64,000 nt of DNA, from the NCBI RefSeq assembly GCF_017310645.1, contig NZ_JAFLRH010000018.1, positions 49,184 to 113,183 of the forward strand, read 5' to 3'. This DNA is from Paradesulfitobacterium ferrireducens (GTDB lineage Bacteria; Bacillota; Desulfitobacteriia; Desulfitobacteriales; Desulfitobacteriaceae). The notes beneath the pieces were generated by a model, which worked only from the letters and a program-made list of their open reading frames with translations, ran no database searches and was not told the origin of the DNA. Each line of letters begins with the position of its first letter. Positions within the stretch are counted from its first letter, which is position 1. Positions 1-8,879 of the stretch are shown one piece after another. The position numbers and the translations under genes are program-made.

Positions 1-518
1 GCAGGGCGAAGCTGGTAGCGTTCCCAGAGATGGTGCTCATCATAACACTCGACTTCGCTGATCCCCTTCTTCGTGAGGAAAACGTTAATCTTAGGAGAAA
101 CGAGCTGCAAGGCATCGCGGTCTCCGGTATAAATTTGTACTTCCCAACCCCTGCTCTCCGCCTTGCGGGCGACAGAGGCAATTAAGTCATCCGCTTCATA
201 CCCTTCCAATTCCAACATCGGCACTTCAAAAGCGGACAGCACATCTTTCAAGTAATCGAACTGCGGGCGCAAGCCTTCCGGAGTTTCTTTGCGCTGGGCT
301 TTGTATTCCGCATACTGTTCAATCCTAACCGTTGCTTTGCTTTTATCAAAGGTTACGAGCCAATAATCCGGATTTTGCTCACTTAATAGCCTCAGAAGCA
401 TGGTCATAAAGCCGTGCAAAACATTTGTCGGCCTGCCGTCAGAAGTAGTCAGCATCGGCAGGGCATAAAAGGCGCGGTTGGCGAGGCTGTTTCCGTCTAA
501 AATGATAATCCGCGGCAC
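1..518 (-). CDS. polA: DNA polymerase I, N-terminal part (cut by window edge)
   Basis: The readable 172 codons are the 5'-3' exonuclease domain of DNA polymerase I, which removes RNA primers and repairs nicks. Visible are the N-terminal LDGNSLANRAFYALP motif, the ARG/LYS-rich segment with FDKSK and EYKAQRKETPE, and the metal-site stretch EGYEADDLIAS followed by YTGDRDALQLV. I chose the GTG at 518 because AAGGAG lies nine bases upstream and the protein then starts directly at the conserved PRIIILDGN. The Klenow part lies beyond base 1, so whether the proofreading and polymerase domains are intact cannot be judged. It is the upstream-most gene of the left flank and is read away from the BMP lipoprotein gene. 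Confidence 0.9.
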   Translation of the reverse strand, partial: MPRIIILDGNSLANRAFYALPMLTTSDGRPTNVLHGFMTMLLRLLSEQNPDYWLVTFDKSKATVRIEQYAEYKAQRKETPEGLRPQFDYLKDVLSAFEVPMLELEGYEADDLIASVARKAESRGWEVQIYTGDRDALQLVSPKINVFLTKKGISEVECYDEHHLWERYQLRP

Positions 519-664
519 AGGAGGATGCTCCTTTCCCTTAACGGAGAATTAATTTACTTAGATTAAAATGGTGTACATGGCTTATTTATTTACTATATCA
601 TAGACAAGGCCTAATACAAAGAATGCTCTTCAAGAACCTGTCTTAATTCTTGGGACACAGTTTA

Positions 665-690
665 AGGGCTGTCTCACATGAGACAGCCCT
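665..690 (-). terminator. Perfect 12-bp hairpin after the BMP operon
   Basis: AGGGCTGTCTCA and its exact reverse complement are separated by two bases. It sits 48 bases beyond the stop of the lipoprotein gene and probably ends that operon, although the T-tract on the minus strand is poor. A related hairpin sharing the core TGAGACAGCCC lies at 53003-53038. Confidence 0.55.
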
Positions 691-737
691 CTTGAATGAA
701 CTCATATCCACCGTATGCCACGCAACCTTAATAAATG

Positions 738-1844
738 CTATTTAATCAGGTCTCCCCGTTCACCGGAAACTTTAATCTCACCCGCTTGGATTTTCTTGAG
801 CACCTCAGCAACTTTCGTAGTGACATCGCTGCTTAAATTCGGGTTCTTGTCCGGAATCCCGATGCCGTTGTTCTTGGAATCAAAGGTGATCGCTTTCCCG
901 CCTTCGAACTTCCCGTCTTTTTCAGCTTTCACCATGTCATAAGCAGCGGTATCAATCTTCTTCATCGCGGAAGTCAAAATGATCGATTTTGTTCCGTCAT
1001 AAATACCTTCGTTATACTGATCAACATCCACTCCGATAACCCAGGCTTCTTTGCCCGCTTTGGCCCGGGCTTTCGCCTCATTGATGGTTCCCAGGCCGAC
1101 GCTGCCAGCGGCGGCGAAGATTGCTTTAACCCCGCTGTCATACATGTGGGCCGCCAGTTGTTGTCCGGCCGCGATTTCCGTAAATGTACCCTGGTAGACA
1201 ACATTTTCGGGTTTTATGGTAATTTTCGTGCCGAAATTTGCATTGGCATATTTTATCCCTTGTTGGAAGCCCCAGTTGTAGCGTTGTACCGGAGGAATTT
1301 CCATACCGCCGATAAATCCGACATCCCCTTCTTTCAGTTGAAGGGCGGTTGCGACCCCGGCCAAGAAGCCCGATTCATGTTCGGCAAAGAAAATCGCAAC
1401 GGTGTTCGGTTTGATGCTTTCCTTCCCGTTTTTGTCAGCGGGGCTTGCGTCAATGATGACAAATTTGCTGTCCTGATATTTGTCTTGGGCCTGATAGATA
1501 GCGGTTGAAAACTTGAACCCAGGCGTCACGATGAACTTATATCCCGCATCATGCAGGTTTCCAATTTCTTTTAAGTAATCTGCTTCCGTCGTTCCGGTCG
1601 GCTTTAAGTATTTCGTCTCGAGGCCCAGATCTTTGCCGGCCTTCTGAACCCCTTCCCAGGTTCCCTGATTAAAGGACTTATCGTCAATTGATCCGGAGTC
1701 CGTAACCATTCCGACCTTGAATGCCGTTGCAGCCGAAGCTCCTCCGCTGCCGGAGCTTCCTGGGTTGGGCGTGCTGCCGCAGCCTGCCAGCAAGGTTGCC
1801 GTCAGCACCGTTGACATGAAAATAGCCGTAAGTTTCTTGAACAT
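738..1844 (-). CDS. BMP-family ABC transporter substrate-binding lipoprotein
   Basis: This is the extracytoplasmic binding protein of a nucleoside/sugar-type ABC importer (Med/BmpA/PnrA family). A basic N-terminus, a hydrophobic segment and the lipobox LLAGC (Cys at about residue 23) predict a lipid anchor. It then shows family motifs: VGMVTDSGSIDDKSFNQG near the mature N-terminus, EHESGFLAGVAT, IGGMEIPPVQRYNWGFQQG and VIGVDVDQYNEG. The ATG at 1844 lies seven bases after GGGAGG; the TTG two codons upstream is too close to that ribosome site. It is the last gene of a four-gene operon with two permeases and an ATPase. Substrate is likely a purine nucleoside by family, which the sequence alone does not prove. 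Confidence 0.9.
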   Translation of the reverse strand: MFKKLTAIFMSTVLTATLLAGCGSTPNPGSSGSGGASAATAFKVGMVTDSGSIDDKSFNQGTWEGVQKAGKDLGLETKYLKPTGTTEADYLKEIGNLHDAGYKFIVTPGFKFSTAIYQAQDKYQDSKFVIIDASPADKNGKESIKPNTVAIFFAEHESGFLAGVATALQLKEGDVGFIGGMEIPPVQRYNWGFQQGIKYANANFGTKITIKPENVVYQGTFTEIAAGQQLAAHMYDSGVKAIFAAAGSVGLGTINEAKARAKAGKEAWVIGVDVDQYNEGIYDGTKSIILTSAMKKIDTAAYDMVKAEKDGKFEGGKAITFDSKNNGIGIPDKNPNLSSDVTTKVAEVLKKIQAGEIKVSGERGDLIK

Positions 1845-1936
1845 CCACAAGCCTCCCTTTTAATTTGTTTTCTAAACTTTACCAATGTACCCATCGTATC
1901 ACTCAAATTCTTCGAAGTCAATTGCGTAAGACTGTC

Positions 1937-2884
1937 TTACCGTTTGCCATGCTCGAAGGGTTCACCGGCAGCTCTCGGTGCCTGGGTCGTTTTCGAGAAT
2001 ATGATTAAGGCAATCAGGGTTAAAACATAAGGAAAGACCTTCAATAAGACGCCCGGTATGGATGCAAGGGCGGGCATCACCTGGGACACATTGGCTATGG
2101 TACTGGCAAAGCCGAAGAAAAAAGTCGCTCCCAGTATCCCCAAGGGCTTCCATTGTCCGAAAATCAAGGATGCCAAGGCAAGAAACCCTAGTCCGGATAC
2201 ACTTCCGGTAAACTCCCCGGAATAGGTTATCAGAATAATCACCCCTCCTAATCCGGCGAAAGCCCCCGATAAGATCACGGCCAGATAGCGCACGCGGAAG
2301 ACATTCACTCCCGCCGAATCCGCGGCGTGCGGATGTTCCCCGCAGGCCCGCAGTCTCAGTCCAAAAGCGGTTTGATAAAGGACATACCAGCTAAGGCCTA
2401 AGATAGCGAGCACGAGCCAGGTCGAGGGATATGTCTGGGTAAAGAAGAGCTTGCCCACCACCGGCAGCGAGGACAGAACAGGGATGTCCATACGGGTCAG
2501 GCCGCTGGCAATGCGGATATTGCCGCTTCCCGTGATATTCCTGGCCAAAAATACTGTCAGGGCACCGGCCAGCATATTGATGGCCGTTCCGCTAATCACC
2601 TGGTTGGCACTCAGGTTAATACTGGCAAAGGCGTGCAAGAGAGCAAAGACAGCTCCCGAGAGCATGGCGACCATGATCCCGATCCAGACCGCTCCGTTCG
2701 GAAACGCGGGTTGCAGCTTGAATATGGCCAGAGCCCCGCCGAAAGAGCCGACAACCATCAGCCCTTCCAGTCCGATGTTTACCACCCCGCTGCGTTCTGA
2801 AAAAAGCCCTCCCAGCGCTGTAATCAGCAACGGAATCGTAAAGGCAACGGCATATGGAAAGATTTGCGTTAAGACCGTCCACAT
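1937..2884 (-). CDS. ABC transporter permease, BMP/nucleoside type (second subunit)
   Basis: A 315-residue integral membrane protein with about eight hydrophobic segments, of the branched-chain-type permease family (BPD_transp_2). It resembles B. subtilis NupQ/YufQ. The conserved coupling segment is visible around CGEHPHAADSAGVNVFRVRY in the middle of the protein, followed by SGAFAGLGGVIILI. It begins two bases after the stop of the preceding permease, so the two are translationally linked and presumably form the heterodimeric membrane channel. The start ATG follows a GAGGGC-type site. Confidence 0.88.
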   Translation of the reverse strand: MWTVLTQIFPYAVAFTIPLLITALGGLFSERSGVVNIGLEGLMVVGSFGGALAIFKLQPAFPNGAVWIGIMVAMLSGAVFALLHAFASINLSANQVISGTAINMLAGALTVFLARNITGSGNIRIASGLTRMDIPVLSSLPVVGKLFFTQTYPSTWLVLAILGLSWYVLYQTAFGLRLRACGEHPHAADSAGVNVFRVRYLAVILSGAFAGLGGVIILITYSGEFTGSVSGLGFLALASLIFGQWKPLGILGATFFFGFASTIANVSQVMPALASIPGVLLKVFPYVLTLIALIIFSKTTQAPRAAGEPFEHGKR

Positions 2885-2886
2885 CG

Positions 2887-3954
2887 TTATTGCCCTCTCT
2901 TTCTAGAGCGTAATCGCTTAAGCAGCCTCTCGATTAAGACACTGGTCGCCGCAAAGTAAATGATCGTCGCAATAATCGTATCTGCAATTTCGGGCGGGAT
3001 TTGGATCATCGCATTCATAAACCCTTTCCCGGAATAGAGAAGCCCAAAAAACAAAGCCGCCAACAGGGAACCCCAGGGAGAATTCGCACCCAGCAAAGCG
3101 ACCGCAATTCCGTCAAATCCCTGGGCGGGCAGCACACCGATTTGGATGTTGCTGGCATTGCCGATATAGAGGGTTGCCCCTCCCAACCCCGCCAAGGCTC
3201 CGGCAATCATCATGGATAAAACAATGTTGCGGTTGACATTGATTCCGGCATATTCCGCGGCAAAGCGGTTATAGCCGACCGCTTTTAATTCATAGCCTAT
3301 AACGGTTTTATTAAGGATAAATGCAATTAAAACAACGGCGGCTATCGCTAAGAACAAGCCCAGATTAATAAACGAGCCGTTGAACAACTGAGAAAGCCAC
3401 CCTACTTTGAGAGATGCTGCATCCGGAATGGCTCTGGACTCCGTTTCCAGGAACTCCCCCTTGAAGTAACCCGGTACGGCATAATAGACAACCCAATATC
3501 CAATCCAATTCATCATAATCGTGGACACCACTTCATGCACATTAAAGCGCGCTTTTAAAATTCCCGGAATAAAGGCCCAAACAGCTCCTCCCACTATTGA
3601 GGCCATGATCGCAAGCGGCAGGATCATAACGGAAGGCAAGTCCAAGGTTAGGCCCACCGCCGTGGCGCAAAATCCTCCCATAAGCATCTGCCCGGCAGCC
3701 CCGATATTGAAAAGGCCCGTCTTAAAGGCAAAAGCCACGGACAAACCGGACAAAATCAGCGGAGTGGAAGTAGCCAGGGTATCCCCAAAGCGTTCTAAGC
3801 TCATGAGCCCCCCTTTGAACAGGTAGGCATACCCGGCTAACGGATCACTGCCGGTTAAAGTGATTAAGACAGCCCCTGCCAACAGTCCAAAGACAATCGC
3901 CAGAAGCGCGACCGCAACATTTTTGAAGGAGCCTTTCCCGAACTGAAGCTTCAA
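2887..3954 (-). CDS. ABC transporter permease, BMP/nucleoside type (first subunit)
   Basis: A 355-residue inner membrane permease resembling B. subtilis NupP/YufP. Hydrophobic helices start at about residue 12. The ATPase-contacting loop reads VGYNRFAAEYAGINVNRN, and is followed by SGALAGLGGATLYIG-like small-residue helices. Its ATG overlaps the stop of the ATPase gene by four bases (ATGA), and its own stop lies two bases before the second permease. This tight packing supports a single ATPase-permease-permease-lipoprotein operon. The C-terminus is rich in Arg/Lys (LLKRLRSRKRGQ), as expected for a cytoplasmic tail. Confidence 0.88.
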   Translation of the reverse strand: MKLQFGKGSFKNVAVALLAIVFGLLAGAVLITLTGSDPLAGYAYLFKGGLMSLERFGDTLATSTPLILSGLSVAFAFKTGLFNIGAAGQMLMGGFCATAVGLTLDLPSVMILPLAIMASIVGGAVWAFIPGILKARFNVHEVVSTIMMNWIGYWVVYYAVPGYFKGEFLETESRAIPDAASLKVGWLSQLFNGSFINLGLFLAIAAVVLIAFILNKTVIGYELKAVGYNRFAAEYAGINVNRNIVLSMMIAGALAGLGGATLYIGNASNIQIGVLPAQGFDGIAVALLGANSPWGSLLAALFFGLLYSGKGFMNAMIQIPPEIADTIIATIIYFAATSVLIERLLKRLRSRKRGQ

Positions 3955-5474
3955 TGACTTTCACCCTTTCTGACTCCGGCCATCATAAGTCCTACCTCAT
4001 GTTCATCGGTTTCAGCCGCGTTTACCATCCCAATCAACTCTCCGTTGCTGACAATGGCTATCCGGTCAGAAACATTGAGAATTTCGTCCAGCTCCAGTGA
4101 GACCAGCAGCACCGCTTTCCCGCTGTCCCGTTGCTCCACTAAACGCTTGTGAATATATTCAATCGAACCCACATCAAGCCCCCTTGTCGGTTGAGCCGCA
4201 ATTAACAAATCCGGATTCAATTCTATCTCACGCCCGACGATCGCTTTCTGCTGATTCCCTCCCGAGAGCGAGCGGGCAAGCGATTGCGCTCCTTCCCCGG
4301 CCCGGACATCAAAACGTTCCATGATCTGATCGGAATAATCCCGGATGACTTCGCGTCTAAGCAAACCATTATGCGAGAACGGGGTGCGGTCGTACACTTC
4401 CAGGACCATATTGTCTTCAATGGTATAATCGAGAACCAGCCCTCTCATTTGCCGGTCTTCCGGAATATGCGCTATCCCGGCCTCGATGCGCCGGCGAATC
4501 GGCATTTGAGTAATGTCCTTATTTTTTAACAGGATTTCTCCGGATTCAACCTTTCTCAGCCCCGTGATCGCTTCGACCAGCTCGGCCTGCCCATTTCCGT
4601 CAACCCCGGCGACACCCACGATCTCACCAGAACGCACCTCGAGGGAAAAATCCTTTAACCCCAAAACCTTGCGATGATTTAAGACTGATATGTTATGTAC
4701 TTTGAGAATAACATCACCCGGATTACTTTCCGATTTGTTCACCTTGAAAGATACCTTGCGCCCGACCATCATTTCCGCCATTTGGGCTTCACTGGTCACT
4801 GCAACTTCTACCGTGCCGACCAGTTTACCTCTCCGAATCACTGTACAGCGGTCAGCTACCGCCTTGATCTCTTTTAATTTATGCGTGATCAAGATGATTG
4901 ACTTGCCTTCTGCCACCAGGTTTTTCATAATCTTCATCAGTTCAAGAACCTCTTGCGGAGTCAGTACCGCCGTGGGCTCATCAAAAATCAAGACCTCGGC
5001 GTCACGATAAAGCATTTTAATAATCTCGACACGCTGCTGCATTCCGACCGAAACATTTTCAATTTTTTCATAAGGATCCACATTAAGGCCATATCGCTCA
5101 GACAAAAGCTGAATGCGCTCGGCCGCAGCTTTTAAATCAAGCCTTAATCCTTTTTTAGGTTCTATTCCTAAAACGATGTTCTCCGTTATTGTAAAATTGT
5201 GAACCAATTTGAAATGCTGATGCACCATTCCGATACCAAGGTCATTGGCAACATTCGGATTGGCAATGCGAACTTCGCGTCCTTTGATGCGGATCGACCC
5301 GCTGTCCGCCTGATACAGGCCAAAAAGAATGCCCATAAGGGTTGATTTTCCGGCGCCGTTTTCCCCCAGCAAGGCGTGAATTTCCCCTTTTTTCACTTGT
5401 AACGTGATATCATCGTTGGCGACGACACCCGGAAATTCCTTGCGAATGTTCAGCATCTCCACGACATACTCCAT
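3951..5474 (-). CDS. ABC transporter ATP-binding protein, duplicated (nucleoside/sugar type)
   Basis: A 507-residue protein with two fused ABC ATPase domains, as in the NupO/YufO and RbsA group. Domain 1 has the Walker A GENGAGKSTLMGILFG at about residues 37-52, signature VSVGMQQRVEI and Walker B VLIFDEPTAVLTP. Domain 2 has a degenerate Walker A (GVDGNGQAELVEA), signature LSGGNQQKAIVGREI and DLLIAAQPTRGLDVG. One degenerate site is normal in this family. The ATG at 5474 follows AGGGGG by seven bases. It is the first gene of the importer operon. I saw no purine-riboswitch-like fold in the 160 bases upstream. Confidence 0.92.
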   Translation of the reverse strand: MEYVVEMLNIRKEFPGVVANDDITLQVKKGEIHALLGENGAGKSTLMGILFGLYQADSGSIRIKGREVRIANPNVANDLGIGMVHQHFKLVHNFTITENIVLGIEPKKGLRLDLKAAAERIQLLSERYGLNVDPYEKIENVSVGMQQRVEIIKMLYRDAEVLIFDEPTAVLTPQEVLELMKIMKNLVAEGKSIILITHKLKEIKAVADRCTVIRRGKLVGTVEVAVTSEAQMAEMMVGRKVSFKVNKSESNPGDVILKVHNISVLNHRKVLGLKDFSLEVRSGEIVGVAGVDGNGQAELVEAITGLRKVESGEILLKNKDITQMPIRRRIEAGIAHIPEDRQMRGLVLDYTIEDNMVLEVYDRTPFSHNGLLRREVIRDYSDQIMERFDVRAGEGAQSLARSLSGGNQQKAIVGREIELNPDLLIAAQPTRGLDVGSIEYIHKRLVEQRDSGKAVLLVSLELDEILNVSDRIAIVSNGELIGMVNAAETDEHEVGLMMAGVRKGESH

Positions 5475-5635
5475 AGGCTTTCCCCCTTGCTTTTCCTTGT
5501 AATATTCTGCAACGGCTACCGGTTTTCCTTCGGCCTCAAAAAATGACGAAAACTTTTACCTTACCGCTCTCAAAAATGAATAATAACTAGTAAATTTACA
5601 ATAATAGATATAATTTACAAAAGGAGGCTTATGTC

Positions 5636-5866
5636 ATGAATTGGTTGTCTAGAACCGCTTTAATACTTGTCGTTATCGGAGCCATAAATTGGTTGTTAGT
5701 CGGTGTCTTTCAATGGGATCTAGTGACCGCCGTTTTTGGCGGAGACACGTTTAGGGCTTCATCCGGGTTGAGCAGGTTAATTTATACCCTGGTTGGTATA
5801 GCCGGTCTCTATTCTATTACATTTCTTTTTAATCATGGTGTAACACACACTGACGAAAAACTCTGA
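5636..5866 (+). CDS. DUF378 family small membrane protein (YuzA-like)
   Basis: A 76-residue membrane protein with two hydrophobic helices (about residues 8-30 and 46-66). The DUF378 hallmark GAINWLLVGVFQWDLVTA is near residues 16-33. The function of the family is unknown. A strong AAAGGAGG site precedes the ATG, and a TATAAT -10 box is visible about 25 bases upstream of it. It is transcribed divergently from the ABC importer and followed by its own terminator, so it is probably monocistronic. Confidence 0.85.
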   Translation: MNWLSRTALILVVIGAINWLLVGVFQWDLVTAVFGGDTFRASSGLSRLIYTLVGIAGLYSITFLFNHGVTHTDEKL

Positions 5867-5897
5867 TTAACTATTGTTAAGGGTTAACAATTTTTAA

Positions 5898-5926
5898 AGG
5901 GCACCTTTTACAGGTGCCTTATTTCT
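5898..5926 (+). terminator. Rho-independent terminator after the DUF378 gene
   Basis: AGGGCACC and GGTGCCTT pair around a seven-base loop and are followed by TTATTTCTTT. It starts about 32 bases after the DUF378 stop codon. Confidence 0.75.
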
Positions 5927-6020
5927 TTGCTCCCAAGACAGTTCTGAGATTTAAGCGGATAAAGAAAAGGACGGGTACGTTTTGGGTACGTTCCCGTCAC
6001 TTGATGAGCAGCACATAAAG

Positions 6021-6040
6021 AAAAAAGGCCCGAAAGCCTT
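6021..6040 (-). terminator. Terminator after tRNA-Leu
   Basis: On the minus strand AAGGC, TTTCGG and GCCTTTTTT form a short GC stem with a T-run, beginning nine bases after the encoded CCA end of the tRNA. Confidence 0.65.
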
Positions 6041-6048
6041 CATATTAC

Positions 6049-6135
6049 TGGTGCCGAAGGCCGGGGTCGAACCGGCACGGCCGTGAAGCCATCGGTTTTT
6101 GAGACCGACGCGTCTGCCAATTCCGCCACTTCGGC
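6049..6135 (-). tRNA. tRNA-Leu, anticodon CAA
   Basis: A complete class II tRNA of 87 bases including an encoded CCA. Acceptor arms GCCGAAG and CTTCGGC pair perfectly. The D-loop contains TTGGCAG. The anticodon stem TCGGT/ACCGA encloses the loop CTCAAAA with CAA at 6099-6101, decoding UUG. A long variable arm (TGGCTTCACGGCCGT region) and the T-arm GCCGGTTCGACCCCGGC follow. All are typical of tRNA-Leu. Confidence 0.96.
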
Positions 6136-6212
6136 AAAACTTGTGACTTAAATATAATAACATCGGGAAAAACTTTCGTCAAGCAATATTTTTAATAAAT
6201 TGCATTACATTT

Positions 6213-6404
6213 TTATCCATTTTTATCGGTGCGCTCAAGCAGAAGCGTATTCCGGCTAACCTTAGCATCGAGTCCGAGGACTTTCTCTTCCAGCTCGTCA
6301 AAGCGCTTCTCAAGCCCGCCGACTTTGGAGTTAATATCGGCCAGTTCTCCGAATACCCGGTTAAACTGTTCTAAGATCAGTCCCTGAAAGTCCTCATGAT
6401 TCAT
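6213..6404 (-). CDS. Small coiled-coil protein, unknown function
   Basis: A 63-residue acidic protein predicted to be almost entirely one heptad-patterned helix (VGGLEKRFDELEEKVLGLD, then VSRNTLLLERT). It has no signal or membrane segment. A GAAGGTGGG site lies upstream of the ATG. It follows accA by 32 bases in the same direction and may be the last cistron of that operon. I do not recognise a characterised family. The regular hydrophobic spacing and the ribosome site argue that it is a real gene. Confidence 0.6.
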   Translation of the reverse strand: MNHEDFQGLILEQFNRVFGELADINSKVGGLEKRFDELEEKVLGLDAKVSRNTLLLERTDKNG

Positions 6405-6436
6405 CGGATCCCACCTTCCACTTCCAAGGTTTCCGC

Positions 6437-7402
6437 TTATTCAAGGATTTCGCGTTCAAACACTCCGATTGATCTGATCTTGTGATAGCGCCGCTCCATC
6501 AGCTCTTCCGGTTTATAAGCCTTCAAGGCTTTTAGATGTTTGTCGATCTTCTCGGCGAGAACTTCTGCCGTTTGTTCAGGATTCCGGTGGGCTCCGCCAA
6601 GCGGCTCGGGGACGATTTCGTCCACGATTCCTAAACTGAACAGATCCTGGGAAGTAAATTTGAGGGCCGTAGCCGCTTCACGCGCCTGGCCCGGGTCTTT
6701 CCAGAGAATCGAAGCACAGCTTTCCGGGGCGATGACCGTATAAAAGGAATTCTCCAGCATGAGAATGACATTGCCCACGCCAAAAGCCAAGGCTCCGCCG
6801 CTTCCCCCTTCTCCGATGACTGTGCTGATAACCGGCACATGATAGCCTGACATGGCCATTAAACAGCGGGCAATAGCTTCAGACTGCCCTCTTTCTTCCG
6901 CACCTAAGTCACAGGCAGCTCCGGGGGTGTCGATAAACGTGAAGATCGGGCGGCCAAACTTCTCTGCCTGGTTCATAAGGCGCAGCGCTTTTCGATATCC
7001 TTCCGGATGAGGCATACCAAAGTTGCGCTGGATATTTTCTTTGGTGTCTTTTCCTTTGACATGTGCCACCACGGTGACCGGAATACCCCTAAAGACAGCA
7101 ATACCGCCCACGACCGAGCGGTCATCCGCGAAGCAGCGATCCCCATGGAGTTCCAGGAAATCTTCGAACAAGAGCGGTGCATAATCATAAAAATTCGGGC
7201 GTTCCGGATGCCTGGCAATCATCACTTTTTGCCAGGGCTCCAGTTGGGTGTAGATTGTTTTTTTCAAATGCTCCAGCTTGTTCTCCAGGGTCGTGATCTC
7301 AGAGGAAAGATCGATTTGTTTTTCCCGTGAGAATTTTTGCAGTTCAGCAATTTTATTTTCCAATTCAAGCAATGGCTTTTCAAATTCAAACAGTTGCGCC
7401 AT
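6437..7402 (-). CDS. accA: Acetyl-CoA carboxylase carboxyltransferase, alpha subunit
   Basis: The 321-residue alpha subunit transfers the carboxyl group from biotin to acetyl-CoA together with AccD, the first step of fatty acid synthesis. Visible are the N-terminal helix [38 protein letters not shown], and the oxyanion/CoA region [15 protein letters not shown] and [19 protein letters not shown]. The ATG at 7402 follows AGGGGC. An in-frame extension further upstream would merely overlap accD. The real overlap with accD is 17 bases, suggesting coupled translation of the two subunits in equal amounts. accB and accC are not in the window. Confidence 0.95.
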   Translation of the reverse strand: MAQLFEFEKPLLELENKIAELQKFSREKQIDLSSEITTLENKLEHLKKTIYTQLEPWQKVMIARHPERPNFYDYAPLLFEDFLELHGDRCFADDRSVVGGIAVFRGIPVTVVAHVKGKDTKENIQRNFGMPHPEGYRKALRLMNQAEKFGRPIFTFIDTPGAACDLGAEERGQSEAIARCLMAMSGYHVPVISTVIGEGGSGGALAFGVGNVILMLENSFYTVIAPESCASILWKDPGQAREAATALKFTSQDLFSLGIVDEIVPEPLGGAHRNPEQTAEVLAEKIDKHLKALKAYKPEELMERRYHKIRSIGVFEREILE

Positions 7403-8294
7403 ACTTCGCCCCTTCCCGATGATAGCGCAGTAAACGTGCGAGCGTCGGGCGCATCTGCGCCCGCTCGACAATCAAATCGATTGATCCGTGCAGTTGGTTA
7501 AATTCTGCGGTCTGGGCACCCGGAGGAAGCTCCTGCCGCATCGTTTGCTTAATAACCCGCGGGCCGGTAAAACCGATGAGTGCTCCGGGTTCGGCGATGA
7601 TGATATCCCCCAAAGAGGCATAACTCGCCGTTACCCCGCCAAAAGTCGGGTCAGTTAGGACAGAGATATAGAGAAGCCCGGCATCTGCCAACTTGGCCAG
7701 GGCTGCACTCGTCTTAGCCATTTGATAAAGAGAGAGTATCCCTTCCTGCATACGGGCCCCGCCGGAAGTAGAGAAGATAATGACAGGCAGGCGCAGTTCC
7801 AGGGCCTTCTCAACGGCCCGGGCAATCTTTTCCCCGACTACTGAACCCATGCTGCCCATCATAAAGCCAGATTCGTTAAACACCAGAACGGTTTGGTTGC
7901 CTTCGATGGAAGCACGTCCGGTTAAGACCCCTTCACTCATCCCGGTGCTTTCAGCCGCTTCAGCTAATTTTTCCCGGTAGCCGGGAAAACCCAGAGGATC
8001 TGCAGATCGCAGCTCTGTGTCCCATTCTTCAAAACTGTTTTTATCAATCAAGTATTCCAAACGCGCCCGGGCCGAAATCCGCAGGTGATGGCTGCATTTG
8101 AGACAGACCCGTTGATTTTCTTCCAGATCTTTGCTGAATAATACTTCTCCGCATTTAGGGCACTTTACCCATAAGCCGTCAGGCAATTCCCGGCGGCTCA
8201 CGGGCTGCTGCAGGGCCTCTTGTTTCGTAGAAGCTGCGGGAGGAACCGATGGAATCGTCACATACTTGGGTTTCCGAAACATATCCTTAAACAT
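7386..8294 (-). CDS. accD: Acetyl-CoA carboxylase carboxyltransferase, beta subunit
   Basis: The 302-residue beta subunit. It carries the N-terminal zinc ribbon ([11 protein letters not shown] then [12 protein letters not shown], about residues 44-68). The crotonase-like core follows with [34 protein letters not shown] and [17 protein letters not shown]. It lies upstream of accA and overlaps it by 17 bases. The ribosome site GGGGAG lies inside the last codons of the preceding small gene, so the three are likely one operon. Length and motifs are standard for the family. Confidence 0.95.
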   Translation of the reverse strand: MFKDMFRKPKYVTIPSVPPAASTKQEALQQPVSRRELPDGLWVKCPKCGEVLFSKDLEENQRVCLKCSHHLRISARARLEYLIDKNSFEEWDTELRSADPLGFPGYREKLAEAAESTGMSEGVLTGRASIEGNQTVLVFNESGFMMGSMGSVVGEKIARAVEKALELRLPVIIFSTSGGARMQEGILSLYQMAKTSAALAKLADAGLLYISVLTDPTFGGVTASYASLGDIIIAEPGALIGFTGPRVIKQTMRQELPPGAQTAEFNQLHGSIDLIVERAQMRPTLARLLRYHREGAKYGATV

Positions 8295-8297
8295 TCA

Positions 8298-8498
8298 TTA
8301 GCTCCCCATTACCGTGGTAATGATCTCATGGGCTTCCTCGGCCTCGGATTCAGGCACCAGAATCTCAACCGAGGCATGATCGCCCAGGTGCGAAGACCCA
8401 ATCGTACGCAGTTGCACGAGCAATCCTTCATCTGTAAGAATCTTCTTGTACTTTTCAGCAATCCCTTTATTTGGAGCAATATAAACCACAGTCCACAT
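8298..8498 (-). CDS. Small DUF2007-like protein upstream of accD
   Basis: A 66-residue soluble protein (WTVVYIAPNKGIAEKYKKIL at the start, VEILVPESEAEEAHEII near the end). The alternating beta-alpha-beta pattern resembles the DUF2007 'putative signal-transducing' fold, a ferredoxin-like mini-domain. Assignment is by pattern only. It ends three bases before accD starts and its last codons hold accD's ribosome site, so it may set accDA expression. The ATG is preceded by AAGGAGGATC. Confidence 0.65.
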   Translation of the reverse strand: MWTVVYIAPNKGIAEKYKKILTDEGLLVQLRTIGSSHLGDHASVEILVPESEAEEAHEIITTVMGS

Positions 8499-8534
8499 TG
8501 ACTTGATCCTCCTTGCGAAACCAGTAAGCCACGT

Positions 8535-8765
8535 TTAACAGCCTGCGGTAATCTCCCCGTGCTTAGTGTATATCACCGCTTGCCCGCGAATCTTAATCGC
8601 AGAAGTATGCTCAGTAAATTGAGCAATCATGACTTCCCCTTTGTCCAGCTTCTCGGAATGATGAAAACGGGTGTCTTTGCCGCGGGTCAGTCCGATAATC
8701 GTCACACCGTTTTCAAGCGCTTTTACCACGATATAATCATTGCCAAGTTCTATCATTTCAGGCAT
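8535..8765 (-). CDS. mtrB: TRAP, trp RNA-binding attenuation protein
   Basis: A 76-residue protein very close to Bacillus MtrB. TRAP forms an 11-subunit ring that binds tryptophan and wraps (G/U)AG-repeat RNA to attenuate trp genes. Key stretches are [33 protein letters not shown] and [16 protein letters not shown]. They include the Lys and Arg of the KKR RNA-binding surface and the Thr-Ser-containing tryptophan pocket. The ATG at 8765 lies eight bases after GAGG; a GTG three codons earlier overlaps that site and is rejected. The gene stands just upstream of the accDA operon. No trp gene or anti-TRAP is visible in the window. Confidence 0.93.
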   Translation of the reverse strand: MPEMIELGNDYIVVKALENGVTIIGLTRGKDTRFHHSEKLDKGEVMIAQFTEHTSAIKIRGQAVIYTKHGEITAGC

Positions 8766-8879
8766 AGTAAGCACCTCAAGTCCAATTTTTCGGTATCATA
8801 ATATCATAGGGCTGGACAATGTGCAAGAAAGCCCAGGAACGCAAGATACGACAATCCCCGGGCCGATTCCACAATTACA

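Noticed and set aside
5475..5635. Purine riboswitch in front of the nucleoside-type importer
   Set aside because: No conserved three-way-junction sequences or terminator/antiterminator pair could be seen.
5951..6163. 70-codon open frame across tRNA-Leu
   Set aside because: It is a chance frame through the tRNA, which folds perfectly.
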